DNA from: Nitrospirota bacterium
Lineage (GTDB): Bacteria > Nitrospirota > Thermodesulfovibrionia > Thermodesulfovibrionales > JdFR-88
DNA length: 7,864 nt
Reading direction: 5' to 3'
NCBI GenBank assembly: GCA_021790695.1
Contig: JAJYGJ010000142.1
Span: 1 to 7,864 of the forward strand
Positions 6,946 to 7,864 of this stretch are shown piece after piece. The notes beneath the pieces were generated by a model. The model was not told the origin of the DNA. It saw only the letters and a program-made list of their open reading frames with translations, and searched no databases. The stretch's first letter is position 1; each line of letters begins with the position of its first letter. The position numbers were made by a program, and so were the translations under genes.

Positions 6946-7068
6946 CCGGGCCATTTCAACGGATACTAAAGTATACCCTGTAGCTGAGCATGAGCTTGAT
7001 CACTTGTAGAACGCAGGTTACAACCAGTATTGAACAGTGTCTAAGTAAAGCTTTGCTGCCCGATACCC

Positions 7069-7098
7069 TTGACAACATGCCCGGCAACTGGGTATAAA
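7069..7098 (+). promoter_or_regulatory. Sigma-70-type promoter for the small-protein/YHS unit
   Basis: A perfect -35 hexamer TTGACA (7069-7074) and a -10 TATAAA (7093-7098) are separated by 18 bp. Transcription would start near 7105, about 30 nt before the first likely start codon (GTG 7135), with AAAGGG (7124-7129) between. It is well placed to drive the two AT-rich genes downstream, independently of the efflux operon. Confidence 0.6.
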
Positions 7099-7149
7099 AT
7101 AACGCCTGGACTAAGGGGAGGGAAAAGGGCTTGAGTGGCCCATACACGC

Positions 7150-7296
7150 ATGGATCAGGCTACAAAAGACCAGCTTAAGAAAAATTATTATTTAACACTC
7201 TTCCTTGGTTTTTCGATGGCATTTTCAATCGCCATTTATCTGGTTGCTGGAAATTTTATTTTGTCTCTCAATTCTAATCTTATGAACTCTAATTAA
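7150..7296 (+). CDS. Small single-helix membrane protein, hypothetical
   Basis: This 48-aa frame was not recognised as a named family. It reads MDQATKDQLKKNYYLTLFLG, continues into one hydrophobic helix (about residues 17-37, ending YLVAGNFIL) and ends with a short Asn/Ser-rich tail before TAA. A charged N-terminus with Lys10-Lys11 before the helix predicts a cytoplasmic N-terminus by the positive-inside rule. No Shine-Dalgarno site precedes ATG 7150, but an in-frame GTG at 7135 has AAAGGG at 7124-7129, 5 nt upstream, giving a 53-aa version starting (M)AHTRMDQ; that start may be the real one. It sits 45 nt before the YHS gene and behind a good promoter. It might be the N-terminal stub of a longer multi-helix protein, since the downstream sequence does not continue it in frame. 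Confidence 0.5.
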   Translation: MDQATKDQLKKNYYLTLFLGFSMAFSIAIYLVAGNFILSLNSNLMNSN

Positions 7297-7341
7297 CAGA
7301 CTAAACTAGCAAATATGATTTCCCTACGTATGGAGGTTTCA

Positions 7342-7707
7342 ATGTTCAAGAAAATTACTCAATCTCTTTTCACAATCGGAATGTTTATTCTTTTCCTTTC
7401 AGTTGCGGCATTAGCACAAGAGCAAAAGAAACCGATGGAGAAGATGGAAAAAAAGACGGCAGATCACTCCAAGTGTGTTGACTCGACAAAATGCGATTCC
7501 AAAGGAACAGCTTCTGCCGAAGTAAAAATCTGGAACAAGGTTTGTCCAGTAATGGGCGAAGATGTTGATCAGCAAGTACAGACCATAGAATACAAAGGCA
7601 AAACAGTCGGTTTCTGCTGCAAAGGTTGCGCTGCAAAATTCAAAAAGGAACCAGAAAAATACATGAAGAATTTAAGTGAAGACGGAGCCAAATATTTAGG
7701 TAGTTAA
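7342..7707 (+). CDS. Secreted YHS-domain protein, probable metal binding
   Basis: ATG 7342 is chosen because GGAGG (7332-7336) lies 5 nt upstream; an in-frame ATG at 7315 has no such site and would precede the signal peptide. The 121-aa precursor has a Sec signal (MFKKITQSLFTIGMFILFLS, cleavage after ALA25), then a Lys/Met/Glu-rich linker with K44-C45 and K50-C51. A YHS domain follows at about residues 64-110: NKVCPVMGEDVD (C68, the CPVMG signature), YKGKTVGFCCKGC (C92, C93, C96) and FKKEPEKY. YHS/TRASH-like domains are associated with heavy-metal, particularly copper, binding and are found in periplasmic chaperone-like proteins and fused to metal transporters. The periplasmic location is compatible with metal sequestration or delivery, possibly complementing the upstream pump, though it appears to have its own promoter. 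Codon use is clearly more AT-rich than the efflux operon. A strong terminator follows 11 nt after the stop. Confidence 0.88.
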   Translation: MFKKITQSLFTIGMFILFLSVAALAQEQKKPMEKMEKKTADHSKCVDSTKCDSKGTASAEVKIWNKVCPVMGEDVDQQVQTIEYKGKTVGFCCKGCAAKFKKEPEKYMKNLSEDGAKYLGS

Positions 7708-7718
7708 TCCCTCATTAA

Positions 7719-7747
7719 CCCGGGGAATCATCCCCGGGGCTTGTTTC
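7719..7747 (+). terminator. Rho-independent terminator after the YHS gene
   Basis: CCCGGGGA (7719-7726) pairs with TCCCCGGG (7731-7738), an 8-bp GC-rich stem with a 4-nt loop, followed by the T-rich stretch CTTGTTT (7740-7746). The position just after the TAA at 7705-7707 fits termination of the small-protein/YHS transcript. Confidence 0.8.
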
Positions 7748-7864
7748 CTCGCCATCCCCTCCTCATTCTACCACTTCTACAGATTTTGGAACTTAGTTCT
7801 CCTCTTTTTCGTTATTTGGATAGTTACTCTAAATATGAAAGTCGTTATATGAGGAAGAGAGTTG

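Larger units (their letters stand above)
6730..7134. other. 405-nt intergenic region with composition break
   Basis: There is no supported gene on either strand. The first half is GC-rich and foldable; an 8-C run (6940-6947) followed by GGG then marks a change to visibly AT-richer DNA. After it come a small near-palindrome (ATACT-aa-AGTAT, 6963-6974) and a promoter-like pair at 7069-7098. A 63-codon minus-strand frame (6956-7147) has no recognisable features. Confidence 0.6.

Noticed and set aside
6963..6974. ATACT-aa-AGTAT inverted repeat as an operator or hairpin
   Set aside because: The 2-nt loop is too small for an RNA hairpin, the site is short, and it is about 100 bp from the promoter; there is no independent evidence of a regulator.
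6956..7147. 63-codon minus-strand frame in the intergenic region
   Set aside because: It has no recognised family and no ribosome site seen, and it is antisense to a good promoter and leader on the plus strand. A degraded gene remnant cannot be excluded.
7748..7864. Possible gene start at the right edge (ATG 7849, MRKRV)
   Set aside because: Only five codons are visible, with no Shine-Dalgarno site; it cannot be supported from this window.

Overview
The window looks like chromosomal DNA of a Gram-negative bacterium. It encodes a complete trans-envelope pump: outer-membrane channel, lipidated periplasmic adaptor and inner-membrane RND permease. Most of it (about 1-6730) is GC-rich, with frequent AGG (Arg) and ATA (Ile) codons, clear Shine-Dalgarno sites and tight gene overlaps. 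This style is compatible with Desulfobacterota- or Nitrospirota-like genomes, but the lineage is an inference and not firmly supported.

Region 1 (1-6729) is one compact plus-strand operon, entered in mid-gene. It holds the C-terminal part of an ArsR-family repressor with the ELCVC metalloid-binding motif, a TolC-family outer-membrane protein, an HlyD/AcrA-type lipoprotein adaptor, a 1101-aa RND permease, a 76-aa two-helix DUF2892 membrane protein and a 52-aa four-cysteine zinc-ribbon protein. Overlaps or short gaps link nearly all of them: ATGA between arsR and tolC, 11 nt between adaptor and pump, 17 nt overlap between pump and DUF2892, and GTGA between DUF2892 and the zinc ribbon. Only the 83-nt AT-rich tolC-adaptor gap is looser. 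The simplest reading is a metal(loid)- or thiol-responsive repressor controlling a tripartite exporter whose permease belongs to the proton-driven, DD-motif (HAE1-like) branch. The substrate cannot be read from the sequence.

The main oddity is in the tolC-like gene. A TAG codon at 678-680 interrupts an otherwise intact reading frame, and recognisable TolC sequence continues in the same frame on both sides. It may be a recent nonsense mutation, a base-call error or a translated amber codon. None of the eight gene ends visible here uses TAG.

Region 2 (6730-7134) has no convincing gene. Its first half (about 6744-6945) is dense in short hairpins, and a GTGCG at 6753 gives it some likeness to the 5' end of a group II intron. 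An 8-C run at 6940-6947 follows, and beyond it the composition becomes clearly AT-richer. A good sigma-70-type promoter lies at 7069-7098.

Region 3 (7135-7864) is AT-rich and probably has a different history. It encodes a small one-helix membrane protein (48-53 aa) and a secreted 121-aa YHS-domain protein with many cysteines, probably metal-binding, and ends in a strong intrinsic terminator at 7719-7747. The last ~117 nt show no supported gene. No tRNA, rRNA, CRISPR array or intact insertion sequence was seen.
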